A model generated the notes under the pieces. The model searched no databases, was not told the DNA's origin, and saw nothing but the letters and a program-made list of their open reading frames with translations. This document shows, one piece after another, positions 27,166 through 38,300 of a DNA stretch of 64,000 nt. The number at the start of each line of letters is the position of its first letter. Positions within the stretch are counted from its first letter, which is position 1. Source of the DNA: Cognatitamlana sp035818475 (GTDB lineage: Bacteria; Bacteroidota; Bacteroidia; Flavobacteriales; Flavobacteriaceae); contig NZ_JAYMGV010000001.1 in the NCBI RefSeq assembly GCF_035818475.1, positions 1,240,001 to 1,304,000 of the forward strand, read 5' to 3'. A program made the translations under genes and the position numbers.

Positions 27166-27453
27166 GAGAGCGTACAAAAAAACTTTCTTAGATTATTTTT
27201 GTCAGAAAATTTGAGTAAAAAAATCAATCAAATAGGCTTTTTATCGAATTTTTTTGCTTTTAATCGGAAAAAAACAGCTTTTTTTCTAGGAACTTTCATT
27301 TTGATGTGCTAATATTGCCTTGTTAATTAATTGAGAATCACAAAAATTGATTTCTTTTTGTAGCAAACTTCCCTCAAGTTTTTACAGTCCATTGTATTAG
27401 AGTGTATTATTCATAGTATAAAAATAGACCCCTTAGCTATTAAAATTTATCTT

Positions 27454-30400
27454 ATGAAAAAATCACTTTTATTTAAAACCCTGTTTTTAGCTGTGTTTTT
27501 ATTGTCAAATATGACATACGCTCAAGATTCTGATGGAGATGGTGTGCCGGATTCTACTGATATAGATGATGATAATGATGGTATTATTGACTCTTACGAA
27601 TGTTCTGCAGCCATTAATTTTAATAATGCATCATTGCTGACTGCTACAGATTTAAGTGATGTAGGGGAAGGTGAAAAAGTAATATATTCAAATGCTCTGC
27701 TATATCAAAATGAGTATTATGACATTGTTTTAACCATTATTAGCATAAACGGTTCGTATACCGTAGATTGTAATAATGAATTACGCGTAAGTACTTTTAA
27801 TTCCAGTAATGATGATTATGTTACCTATTCATTTGATTTGGTTGAAGCCGGTAGTGCAACACCTGCAAATCCGGTCGGAACGCCTGCAATTTTATATGAT
27901 ATCATACTGGAATCCAGGGATATAGATACTTCTAATTATAGAGACTTTACAGAAATTTCGGGATTTAATTCCTCAACAGTAACATCAACGATAACTCCCT
28001 ATTTAAGTGCTACCACTAACCTGGAGCAGGCAGGTTTTGTTAATGGTCCGGATCCAGTAGGCTATACCCTATACAGATTGGACCCTAAAACCGTAGCTCC
28101 TAATGATGATTGGGTTTATGAGCCGGATGACGGTGGGACACATGGTGATGACCCGGACTTTTATTTATATATGGAGTTTGATCAGTTTTCACATGTTGAT
28201 TTGTTATATGGTGCTACAGGAACAACTACTAATACCTGGATAAGGTTAACAAATTTTGGAGTAAGTTCTAAATGTGATTTGGATGACGATTCAATAGCAG
28301 ATACACTTGATATTGATAGTGATAATGACGGTATCCCTGATAATGTTGAAGCGCAACCCACTATTGGATATATCCCTCCAAGCAATGCAACAGGAGGAAG
28401 CATAACAGACGCTAACAACAATGGCCTAGATGACGTTTATGAGTCTGCTATGGGAGGAACAGATTTGAATAATGTTGAAGATACCGATGGTGATGGCTTA
28501 AAAGATTATCTGGATGAGGATTCAGATAATGATGGCTATGCTGATATACAGGAAAATGGTATGGCAGATACGTATACCGCAGCTGATGTAGATGGGGATG
28601 GATTAAATAATGCGTTTGAAACCAATGGGGTTATGGATGCTTTTTTAGATGTTAATGAAGATATTGAAGATCCAACAGATTTATCAATTCTACCGGACGG
28701 TGATAGTGATTTGTTCTCAGGAGGCGACTTGGATTATCGCGATTTATTTAATGTAAACCCACCGCCAATAGCGTCCATAGATTTTGATGGTGTAGATGAT
28801 TATTTATCAGGAACTTCATTTATAGACGGGTTGGGCAATGTAACCATTATGGCCTGGATAAAAACGGATTCAGGTAATTCAACAGATATGACCATTGCAG
28901 GTGAGGATACAGGTTGCAGGCTATGGTTACAAAATGGAAATAAACCTATGTTTACAGTAAAAACGGCAGGAAACTCTGAAGCTAGTTTAGGATGTACCTG
29001 TACAGCCATAAATTATGATGAGTGGCATCATATTACTGGTGTGTACTCTAGTGTAACCGGAGATATGTCTCTATATGTTGATGGCGAATTTATCAGTTCT
29101 ACCAGTGTAGGTGCTTCTGGTGCTGTAATAGAAAACACAGAAGATTCCAATGGTAATTTTGAAGTTGGAAGATTGTCAAGTGACGTATCCAATAAAGAAT
29201 ATTTTAAAGGTGATATAGATGAGGTTCGTGTATTTGATGTGGCTTTAACAGAAGATCAAATACAACAAATGGTCTATCAGGAGATAGAAGATAATTCCGG
29301 AAATACCATAGGAGCTATTGTGCCTAAGGATATTAAAGATATAACAACAAGTGCTAATGTGTCTTGGGCTAACTTAATAGCTTACTACCCTATGACCAAT
29401 ATTGTAACAGGTAAAACTTCAGATTATTCAAGTTATGATAATGAACTAAACATTAACTATATAACAACTATTCAGGATCAAACGGCTCCAATGCCTTATG
29501 TGGCATCAAATGGAGGCAACTGGACATCAGCGTCTACATGGCAACATGGTGATGTTTGGGATATAGAGGATATTGCAAATAATAAAGATTGGTGTGTAAT
29601 AAAAATATCAAGTGATGTTACGGTATCTGATACAGTGACAGCGTCAGGTCTAGTTATAGATTCAGGACAAACCCTAACCGTTCAGGGAGATAATTTAGTT
29701 GAGAACAGTTGGTATTTAGGGCTCAATGGAACTTTGGATCTTGAGGATGACTCTCAATTAATTCAAACTACAACCAGTGATTTAGTAACCTCTGCAAACG
29801 GCAAAATATTAAGAAGACAGGAAGGCCAGTCAAATGCCTTTAGATATAATTATTGGGCATCACCGGTAGGAGTTACAGGAGTAACAAGTCTAATCGATAA
29901 TAATGCGGCTACCAACAATGCTAATAATACCGCTTTTAATGTGGGTATGATTAAAGATGAATCGGGACTTACCTGTCAATTTACCTCAGGTTATACAGGT
30001 AGTGGTAGTATAAGTACATTTTGGTTATTTAAGTTCTTTAATGCATTGACCTATTGGGATTGGAAAAGAATACCAACTTCTTCAGCATTAGCTCCCGGAA
30101 TAGCTTATACGCAAAAAGGAACCGGGGTTGCCAGTTCAGAACAACAATATATTTTTGAAGGAAAACCTAATAACGGAACTATTTTAATTGATGTAAAAGA
30201 TGTAGGAGGCCCGGGGTCAGTAGAAAGTGTATCTAAAACAAAATGTCTTTTAGGGAACCCGTATCCTTCGGCTCTTGATATTCATAAATTTATTGATGAT
30301 AATTCAGGGGTGATAGAAGGTACATTAAACCTTTGGCAACAGTGGGCTGGAAACTCACACAATCTTAGTGAATACAATGGTGGTTATGCCCAGGTAAATA

Positions 30401-31386
30401 AAACAGGGTCTTGTAGAGCCTATCAGTTTGTTGGATTTTATGGTGGCCATAATGGTTCTCAAGATGGTACAAAAACCCCGACAAAGTACTTGCCTGTAGG
30501 GCAAGGCTTTATTACTGAAATAGTGGCTGACGGGCAAGTAGAGTTTAATAATAGTCAGCGTGTGTTCATAAAAGAAGCCGATGCTGATGGCACCTATAAT
30601 AATGGCTCAGCATTTTTTAAAGCAGGTAATACCAAGTCAAAGAAAAATACAGCAAAGACTACTACCTCAAAAGAAAGTAATTCAAAAGCTACTATGCGAA
30701 GGATCAGATTAGAATTTAATGCTGTGTCCGGGCCGGAAACAAGAAGAGAGCTGTTATTAGGGTTTAGTGATTATACGTCTGATGATTTTGATTATGGTTA
30801 TGATGCCGAGTGTACAGAGTCCAATAATAATGATTTGAACCTAAATTTTGAAGGTAAGAACATGAATATTCAAGCCTATAGTCCAATTACAGAGGACAAA
30901 GTAATTCCACTAAACTTTAAGTCATCAGGAGATAATTCGTTTGAAATAAAGATCACGGAATTAGACGGAATTGATGCAGATCAAAAAATCTATATCAAAG
31001 ATAATTTAACAGGTGACTATTTTGATTTAACCGAAGAAGATGCAGCCTATAGTTTTTCCTCAGAACAAGGAAAATTCAATACAAGGTTAGAACTGGTGTT
31101 CCAAAATGAACAACAGTCCTTAAGTACTGAAGAGGCCTTAGTTGACAAAAATTACTTGTACTATCAAAATAAAACAAACACCTTATATGTGAAGAAATTG
31201 ACCAGTCAGGTAACTAAGCTGTCTTTAGTAAACATGAGAGGACAAATAGCTTTAGAAATGCCCAACGTTCCAATAGATGCTTTAGAAAATGGGATGCAAT
31301 TCCATAATCTATCAACTGGAGCGTATGTTGTACAGTTAAGAACTGAAGCCAATGAAGTATTGACTAAAAAGATAATAGTGAATTAG
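27454..31386 (+). CDS. Large LamG/TSP3 surface protein, type A T9SS cargo (paralogue 1)
   Basis: Secreted protein of 1310 residues. The signal peptide ends TYAQ and is followed at once by a calcium-binding TSP3-like repeat (DSDGDGVPD). A second TSP3 block lies at ~275-420. A LamG/concanavalin-like domain covers ~443-610 (DFDGVDDYLSG, DEWHHITGVY, YVDGEF, KGDIDEVRVFDVALT). A long region of unknown fold follows (~620-1230). The final ~75 residues form a type A sorting domain (SLVNMRGQ, LSTGAYVVQL, KKIIVN). From the LamG domain to the end it is closely similar to the next gene. It is probably surface-exposed or released; binding of polysaccharide or host surfaces is possible but unproven. Confidence 0.9.
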   Translation: MKKSLLFKTLFLAVFLLSNMTYAQDSDGDGVPDSTDIDDDNDGIIDSYECSAAINFNNASLLTATDLSDVGEGEKVIYSNALLYQNEYYDIVLTIISINGSYTVDCNNELRVSTFNSSNDDYVTYSFDLVEAGSATPANPVGTPAILYDIILESRDIDTSNYRDFTEISGFNSSTVTSTITPYLSATTNLEQAGFVNGPDPVGYTLYRLDPKTVAPNDDWVYEPDDGGTHGDDPDFYLYMEFDQFSHVDLLYGATGTTTNTWIRLTNFGVSSKCDLDDDSIADTLDIDSDNDGIPDNVEAQPTIGYIPPSNATGGSITDANNNGLDDVYESAMGGTDLNNVEDTDGDGLKDYLDEDSDNDGYADIQENGMADTYTAADVDGDGLNNAFETNGVMDAFLDVNEDIEDPTDLSILPDGDSDLFSGGDLDYRDLFNVNPPPIASIDFDGVDDYLSGTSFIDGLGNVTIMAWIKTDSGNSTDMTIAGEDTGCRLWLQNGNKPMFTVKTAGNSEASLGCTCTAINYDEWHHITGVYSSVTGDMSLYVDGEFISSTSVGASGAVIENTEDSNGNFEVGRLSSDVSNKEYFKGDIDEVRVFDVALTEDQIQQMVYQEIEDNSGNTIGAIVPKDIKDITTSANVSWANLIAYYPMTNIVTGKTSDYSSYDNELNINYITTIQDQTAPMPYVASNGGNWTSASTWQHGDVWDIEDIANNKDWCVIKISSDVTVSDTVTASGLVIDSGQTLTVQGDNLVENSWYLGLNGTLDLEDDSQLIQTTTSDLVTSANGKILRRQEGQSNAFRYNYWASPVGVTGVTSLIDNNAATNNANNTAFNVGMIKDESGLTCQFTSGYTGSGSISTFWLFKFFNALTYWDWKRIPTSSALAPGIAYTQKGTGVASSEQQYIFEGKPNNGTILIDVKDVGGPGSVESVSKTKCLLGNPYPSALDIHKFIDDNSGVIEGTLNLWQQWAGNSHNLSEYNGGYAQVNKTGSCRAYQFVGFYGGHNGSQDGTKTPTKYLPVGQGFITEIVADGQVEFNNSQRVFIKEADADGTYNNGSAFFKAGNTKSKKNTAKTTTSKESNSKATMRRIRLEFNAVSGPETRRELLLGFSDYTSDDFDYGYDAECTESNNNDLNLNFEGKNMNIQAYSPITEDKVIPLNFKSSGDNSFEIKITELDGIDADQKIYIKDNLTGDYFDLTEEDAAYSFSSEQGKFNTRLELVFQNEQQSLSTEEALVDKNYLYYQNKTNTLYVKKLTSQVTKLSLVNMRGQIALEMPNVPIDALENGMQFHNLSTGAYVVQLRTEANEVLTKKIIVN

Positions 31387-31557
31387 GTTAAAAAAACAAA
31401 AATCAACTTATGGGTTTTCTGGATAAAGATAAAGCGCATTTTTATTTGTTAAAATTGCTTTTATAAAAACCATAGTCGTTGAAAGAGAAGTAAGTGTTTT
31501 GTTTTAACCAATGAGCTGGCTTAACTGTTTGATTATAATTTGCCAAAGCTGTTAACT

Positions 31558-34500
31558 ATGAAAACAAAACTATTATTAAAACTACTAATTCCGGTATTTT
31601 TATGCGGTTTTTTTAGAGACTTAAGCGCGCAAACCTGTGGTACGTATACATGGAACCCTCCAAGCTTACCATCAACATGCACCTATACTTATAACGCAAC
31701 CGGTTGGGTTGATAGTTTAGGAAATCCAATAGCACCGCCAACTACTGTTAACGGCTCCGATTCCGTATGTATACTGGCAGATAACTCAGATTTGATTGCA
31801 TCATCAGGGTTTAAAGGGACGCTCTATATCGCTTCAGGTGTTACATATTCAGGAGCATTGGCAAGTATTAACGGAGCTACATTATTTATAGAAGGGAATC
31901 TCGATTTCCCTGTAAATCCAAGCTTTCAGAATGCTTCTGTCTACATTTATGAAACAGGTTCCATCTCTGTTCCTGGAACTTTTAACCCTTCAGGGTCATC
32001 AATAGTTTATAATAAAGGTATGTTTAATATTGGTGATGAATTAAACGTAGGAGGTTCGGCAACATATGTTTCATTCTATGATAGTAGAACAACTGTCCAG
32101 GGTGATGCCGGTATTTCCAGTGATTATTCAAACTGTGGTGTTTTAGAAGTTTTTGGTTCCTTGTCTTCGGGTGGGTCAAGTGCATTAATCAATGACTGTT
32201 CATTATTAATTCATACTGATATGTCATTGAATGCCGATTATACTAATAATGGCCTTTTTGTTTTAAAAGGAGATTTGTCTTTTGGTACTGCTAAATTTTA
32301 CAATAATGGTACCATGCTACTGGAAAATATTAGTTTGAGTAATGATGATCTCATTGGAGATGATGAGAACTCCTTACTTATTGTTAGAAGCAATGCTTCA
32401 CTTACAAGTGGAGCTTCAATAACGGGACATATGTATTATGATGAAGATGATGGCGGTGGTTTTGACACCAGTTGTGCTTCATGTACAGAGGATATTGATG
32501 TGCTTCTTGATGTTACAATCCCACCAACTGAAGAGCTTATTTTGGCCGATTGTGGAGCTAATATTATAATAAACCCTGTTTTATTTTCATCGAAGCTTGA
32601 TTTTGATGGTGTTGATGATTATGTTTCAACACCTGAATTTATTAATGGTTCCAGTAATGTTACATTCATGGCTTGGGTAAAGTCAGATTCGGGAAACAAT
32701 ACCAATATAACTATTGGAGGAGAAGATACGGGATGTAAATTATGGTTGCAGAATGGAAACAGGCCATCATTCACCATAAAAACGGTTGGTAACAGTGAGC
32801 AAACTGTGGGGCAATGTGCTTGTTCTGCTATAAATTATAATGAGTGGCATCATATTGCAGGAAGTTTTTCAGGTACTACAGGAATAATGAAGCTTTACGT
32901 AGATGGGGAGCTTGTAGAAACCCATGATACCGGTGTTACCGGCACAAATATTGAAAATACGGCAGCTACCAATGGTAATTTTGAGATAGGAAGAACAACA
33001 AAGAACGTTGCAAATAGAGAATATTATAAAGGAGATATTGATGAGGTAAGAGTGTTTGATACGGTACTTACCGATGATCAGATACAAAGAATGGTGTATC
33101 AGGAGATTCAAAATAATAGCGGTGTTATAAAAGGAAGTGTTATTGATAAAAATATAGTAGATATAGCTACTAACAACACTATTCCCTGGTCAAGTTTGAT
33201 GGCATATTATCCGATGGCTGATATTATTTCGTATGACAGGACTACAGATTATTCTTTAAATAACCGGGTAACCAAATTACATAATATAACGTCGTTGCAA
33301 GAGCAAACAGCACCGATGCCTTATGAAACTGTTAGTAATGGCCTTTGGACAGAAGAAGCAACTTGGAAACGGGGTCAGGTATGGGATATAGAAGATACTG
33401 CCAATAATAAAGACTGGAGTATTGTAAAGATAATGAATAACGTAACAGCTTCTCATGAGATTAAAACCCTTGGGTTGTTAATAGAGGATACTAAAACACT
33501 AACAGTTCAGGGAGATAATTTGGTGGAGAACAGTTGGTATATAGAACTCAATGGAACTTTAGACCTTGAAGACGACTCGCAATTGGTACAAACTGTTAAT
33601 AGTGATCTGGTTACCTCAGCAGACGGTAAGTTACGAAGACGACAGGAAGGGCAGGCAAATGCTTATAGATATAATTATTGGTCATCACCAATAGGAGTAA
33701 CAGGAGCAACAGTATTAATAGATAACAATACCACATCCAATAACACTAATAATACCTCTTATTATGTAGGTATGATAAAGGATGGAGCAGGGTTGTCCTG
33801 TCAGTTCACCTCAGATTATACAGGTAACGGTAGCATAAGTACCTTTTGGTTATTTACTTTTTTTAATGCATTGACCTATTGGGATTGGAACCGGATATTA
33901 ACCACTACTGAATTAAAACCCGGAGTGGCCTATACGCAAAAAGGAACCGGGGTTTCCGGTTTGGAACAACAGTATATTTTTGAAGGAAAGCCTAATAACG
34001 GAACTGTTTTAATTGATGTAAAAGATGTAGGAGGGCCAGGCTCGGTAGATAATGTGTCAAAAACAAAGTGTCTTTTAGGGAACCCATATCCTTCTGCTCT
34101 TGATGTTCATGAGTTTATTGATGATAATTCAGGGGTGATTGAGGGAACATTAAATCTTTGGCAGCAATGGAGTGGAGATTCCCATTATCTTAATGAATAC
34201 AATGGCGGTTATGCTCAGGTAAATAAAACAGGGTCTTGTAGAGCCTATCAGTTTGTAGGATTTTATGGAGCACATAACGGAGAACAGGACGGGACAAAAA
34301 CCCCTACAAAATATCTGCCTGTAGGGCAAGGCTTTTTTGTAGAAGTGGTGGCAGACGGACAAGTAAAGTTTAATAATGGTCAACGTGTTTTTATTAAAGA
34401 GACTGATGCCGATGAGACTTATGATAATGGATCAGTATTTTTTAAATCTGGTTCTAAATCAAAAGGAAAGCCGTCAACTCAGGGAGACCATGAAGCTGTG

Positions 34501-35190
34501 ATGCAAAAGATTCGTTTAGAATTTAACTCAATATCCGGGCCTGATACTAGAAGAGAACTATTATTAGGTTTTAGTGATTATACAACAGATGAGTTTGACT
34601 ATGGCTATGATGCGGAGTCTACAGAATCCAACAATAATGATTTAAATTTAGGCTTGGAGGGAAAAAATATGAATATACAAGCTTATGGTTCTATAACAGC
34701 AGACAAAGTTATTCCGTTACATTTCAGATCTTCAGGTGATAACACATTTGAGGTGAGAATCACAGAAAAAGAACATCTGAGTGCTAATCAAAAAGTGTAC
34801 ATCAAAGATAATCTCACAGGAGACTATTTTGACCTTAGCAAAGAAAAGGCATATCAATTTAGCTCAGATCAAGGAAAGTTTAATAACAGGTTTGAAATTG
34901 TCTTTCAAAGTGAACAGCAGGCTTTAAGTATGGAAGAATCTGAGGTTGAAGAAAATTTCATGTATTACAAAAACAGCATTAATACGTTGTTTGTAAAAAA
35001 ACTAAAGAGCCAAGTTACTAAGTTTATGTTGGTAAATATGCGCGGGCAGGTAGCCTTGGAGATGTCTGACGTTCCAACAGAAACTTTAGAAGAAGGTATG
35101 CAATTCCATAATTTATCAACCGGGGCATATATTATACAGTTAAGAACGGAGGCTAATGAAGTGCTGACAAAAAAGATAATTGTGAACTAA
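31558..35190 (+). CDS. Large LamG surface protein, type A T9SS cargo (paralogue 2)
   Basis: Encodes 1210 residues from ATG 31558, chosen over an upstream TTG (31540) because it starts a clean signal peptide ending DLSAQ. The first ~340 residues are a cysteine-containing, beta-rich region unlike paralogue 1 and lack TSP3 repeats. From about residue 345 the LamG domain (DFDGVDDYVST, NEWHHIAG, KGDIDEVRVFDTVLT), the unknown middle region and the type A sorting domain (HNLSTGAYIIQL) track paralogue 1 almost without gaps. It is an adjacent duplication with an exchanged N-terminus. A very strong hairpin follows the stop. Confidence 0.9.
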   Translation: MKTKLLLKLLIPVFLCGFFRDLSAQTCGTYTWNPPSLPSTCTYTYNATGWVDSLGNPIAPPTTVNGSDSVCILADNSDLIASSGFKGTLYIASGVTYSGALASINGATLFIEGNLDFPVNPSFQNASVYIYETGSISVPGTFNPSGSSIVYNKGMFNIGDELNVGGSATYVSFYDSRTTVQGDAGISSDYSNCGVLEVFGSLSSGGSSALINDCSLLIHTDMSLNADYTNNGLFVLKGDLSFGTAKFYNNGTMLLENISLSNDDLIGDDENSLLIVRSNASLTSGASITGHMYYDEDDGGGFDTSCASCTEDIDVLLDVTIPPTEELILADCGANIIINPVLFSSKLDFDGVDDYVSTPEFINGSSNVTFMAWVKSDSGNNTNITIGGEDTGCKLWLQNGNRPSFTIKTVGNSEQTVGQCACSAINYNEWHHIAGSFSGTTGIMKLYVDGELVETHDTGVTGTNIENTAATNGNFEIGRTTKNVANREYYKGDIDEVRVFDTVLTDDQIQRMVYQEIQNNSGVIKGSVIDKNIVDIATNNTIPWSSLMAYYPMADIISYDRTTDYSLNNRVTKLHNITSLQEQTAPMPYETVSNGLWTEEATWKRGQVWDIEDTANNKDWSIVKIMNNVTASHEIKTLGLLIEDTKTLTVQGDNLVENSWYIELNGTLDLEDDSQLVQTVNSDLVTSADGKLRRRQEGQANAYRYNYWSSPIGVTGATVLIDNNTTSNNTNNTSYYVGMIKDGAGLSCQFTSDYTGNGSISTFWLFTFFNALTYWDWNRILTTTELKPGVAYTQKGTGVSGLEQQYIFEGKPNNGTVLIDVKDVGGPGSVDNVSKTKCLLGNPYPSALDVHEFIDDNSGVIEGTLNLWQQWSGDSHYLNEYNGGYAQVNKTGSCRAYQFVGFYGAHNGEQDGTKTPTKYLPVGQGFFVEVVADGQVKFNNGQRVFIKETDADETYDNGSVFFKSGSKSKGKPSTQGDHEAVMQKIRLEFNSISGPDTRRELLLGFSDYTTDEFDYGYDAESTESNNNDLNLGLEGKNMNIQAYGSITADKVIPLHFRSSGDNTFEVRITEKEHLSANQKVYIKDNLTGDYFDLSKEKAYQFSSDQGKFNNRFEIVFQSEQQALSMEESEVEENFMYYKNSINTLFVKKLKSQVTKFMLVNMRGQVALEMSDVPTETLEEGMQFHNLSTGAYIIQLRTEANEVLTKKIIVN

Positions 35191-35201
35191 TTATATAAGC
35201 A

Positions 35202-35257
35202 AATATTAAAGACGAAAAAAGACTGTTTGTAAACAGTCTTTTTTCGTCTTTAATATT
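35202..35257 (+). terminator. Perfect 27-bp inverted repeat, terminator after the LamG pair
   Basis: The left arm (35202-35228) and right arm (35231-35257) are exact reverse complements over 27 bp with a GT centre. The core CGAAAAAAGACTG / CAGTCTTTTTTCG carries internal A and T tracts. It terminates the LamG transcript ~50 bp before ileS, and the arms are unusually long. Confidence 0.85.
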
Positions 35258-35264
35258 AACCATT

Positions 35265-35282
35265 TTAAGGATAATTCCTTAA
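35265..35282. repeat. Short inverted repeat in the ileS promoter region
   Basis: TTAAGGA / TCCTTAA separated by TAAT, overlapping a promoter-like TAAATTCG element (35280-35287) upstream of ileS. It is a possible operator or simply a chance palindrome in AT-rich DNA. Confidence 0.35.
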
Positions 35283-35311
35283 ATTCGCAAACTTATAAGA
35301 ATTAAGAGTAA

Positions 35312-38300
35312 ATGAGTACTAAATTTCCTGAATATAAAGGACTTGACTTACCAAATGTAGCATCAGAAATCTTGCAATACTGGCAGGAAAACAACATTTT
35401 TGAAAAAAGTGTTTCAACAAGAGAAGATGGCAAACCATTTGTGTTTTTTGAAGGGCCCCCGTCAGCAAACGGACTTCCCGGGGTGCATCATGTGTTAGCA
35501 CGGGCTATAAAAGATATTTTTCCACGTTATAAAACCATGAAAGGGTATCAGGTAAAGCGTAAGGCGGGCTGGGATACTCATGGTTTACCAATAGAACTGG
35601 GTGTAGAAAAAGAACTGGGGATTACCAAAGAAGATATTGGTAAAACTATTTCTGTTGAAGACTATAATGCTGCTTGTAGAAAGGCCGTGATGCGTTATAC
35701 CGATGTTTGGAATGACCTTACTCAAAAAATGGGGTATTGGGTAGATATGGATGATCCGTATATTACCTATGAACCCAAGTATATGGAAAGTGTTTGGTGG
35801 TTGCTAAAACAGATTTACAATAAGCGTTTATTATATAAAGGGTATACCATTCAGCCCTATTCACCAAAAGCAGGAACCGGATTAAGTTCACATGAATTAA
35901 ATCAACCGGGAACCTATCAGGATGTTACAGATACAACAGTGGTTGCTCAGTTTAAAGCTGTTGAGGGGACCCTTCCCGACTTTTTACAAAGTGAAGGAGC
36001 TATTCACTTTTTAGCATGGACCACAACACCCTGGACCTTACCCAGTAATACGGCTTTAACCGTTGGGCCAAAAATAGATTATGTATTGGTTGAAACATTT
36101 AATCAATATACTTTTAAGCCTGTTAAAGTGATCCTGGCTAAACAATTAGTAAGCTACCAGTTTTCAGGGAAATTCAATCAGGTTGAAGACCAGTCAGAAT
36201 TAGCCTCTTATAAAGCAGGAGATAAAAAGATCCCTTTTTATGTTATAAAAACGTTTGTGGGGAAAGATTTAGTTGGCATAAAATACGAACAACTATTACA
36301 ATATGCGTTACCAAATGATAATCCGGAACATGCATTTAGAGTAATTTCGGGAGATTTTGTAACCACAGAAGATGGAACAGGTATAGTACATACAGCTCCA
36401 ACGTTTGGAGCAGATGATGCTTTAGTAGCAAAACAGGCAACACCAGAGGTGCCGCCAATGTTGGTAAAAGATGCGTATGGAAATTTAGTACCGCTTGTAG
36501 ATTTACAAGGTAGATTCAGGCCGGAAATGGAAGAATTTGCAGGCAAATATGTAAAGAATGAATATTATGACGATGGTGAGGCGCCGGACCGTTCTGTAGA
36601 TGTAGAGTTAGCCATAAAACTAAAGGAAGAAAATAAAGCCTTTAAGGTAGAAAAGTATAAGCACAGTTATCCCAACTGCTGGCGTACAGATAAGCCCATT
36701 TTATATTACCCGTTAGATTCCTGGTTTATAAAAGTTACAGACGTTAAGGATAGAATGTTTGAACTTAATGAAACCATTAATTGGAAACCAAAAGCAACGG
36801 GAACCGGCCGTTTTGGTAATTGGCTGGCCAATGCTAACGATTGGAACCTGTCTCGCTCCAGGTATTGGGGTATTCCTTTGCCAATTTGGAGAACAGAAGA
36901 TGGTAAAGAAGAGGTTTGTATAGGCTCAGTTGAAGAGTTAAAAAATGAAATGCAAAAGGCTGTTGAAGCCGGGGTTTTAGCTCAGGATATTTTTGCAGAT
37001 TTTGAAGTGGGCAACAATTCTGATGAAAACTATGCTAAACTGGATTTACATAAAAATATAGTTGATGAGATTGTATTAGTATCTCCAACAGGGCAAAAAA
37101 TGTTCCGCGAAAGTGATTTGATTGATGTTTGGTTTGATTCCGGTTCTATGCCTTATGCACAATGGCATTATCCGTTTGAAAATAAAGCGTTGATAGATGA
37201 TAACAAATCCTATCCGGCAGATTTTATTGCAGAAGGTGTAGATCAAACCCGTGGGTGGTTTTATACGCTTCATGCTATTGGGACCATGGTTTTTGATTCT
37301 GTAGCTTATAGAAATGTAGTGTCAAACGGACTGGTGCTGGATAAGAACGGACAAAAAATGTCAAAGCGTCTAGGAAATGCTGTAGATCCTTTTGAAACTT
37401 TAGGGAATTATGGAGCAGATGCTACACGTTGGTACATGATTTCAAATGCAAATCCATGGGATAACCTAAAGTTTGATATAGATGGGGTAGAGGAAGTAAA
37501 ACGTAAGTTCTTTGGAACACTTTATAATACCTATTCATTCTTTCAGCTGTATGCCAATCTGGATAATTTTAATTATAGCGAAGCCGATATCCCTCTTGAG
37601 GAAAGACCGGAAATTGACCGCTGGATACTTTCAGAATTACATACCTTAATTAAAAAGGTAGATACATATTATGCCGATTATGAGCCTACAAAAGCCACAA
37701 GGGCAATTTCTGATTTTACTCAGGATTATTTAAGTAACTGGTTTGTGAGATTAAGCAGAAGGCGTTACTGGAAAGGGGATTATCAGCAAGATAAGATTTC
37801 AGCATATCAAACCCTGTATACCTGTATGTTGACTATTGCAAAATTGGGGGCTCCGGTAGCACCGTTCTTTATGGACAGATTGTATTTAGATTTAAATGCA
37901 GTGACTCATAAAGAATCTTTTGAGAGCGTTCATTTATCAGATTTTCCTGTTTTTGACAAATCATATGTTGATAAGTCTCTGGAAAATAAGATGGAAAGTG
38001 CTCAAATCATATCATCATTAGTATTGTCATTAAGAGCAAAGGAAAAAATAAAAGTAAGACAACCCTTACAAAAAATAATGATTCCTATAAACAGCGAGTC
38101 GCAAAAAAATGAGATTTTAGCAGTTTCAGACCTTATAAAATCTGAAGTTAATGTCAAAGAGATTGAAGTTTTAGAAGATGCTTCAGAGATTTTGGTTAAG
38201 CAAATAAAACCAAACTTTAAAGTACTCGGACCTCGCTTTGGAAAAGACATGAAGGCTGTAGCTCAGGTAGTTAATAACTTTACTTCTGAGGATATTAAAA

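Noticed and set aside
27166..27453. Non-coding RNA or terminator in the poly-A/T-rich gap after radA
   Set aside because: Only a weak A/T-only stem (GAAAAAAA / TTTTTTTC) was visible; not enough to call a terminator or RNA.
27454..35190. Genomic island or phage origin for the two large LamG genes
   Set aside because: No integrase, tRNA, direct-repeat boundary or change in base composition was seen; T9SS cargo genes are normal chromosomal content in this family.
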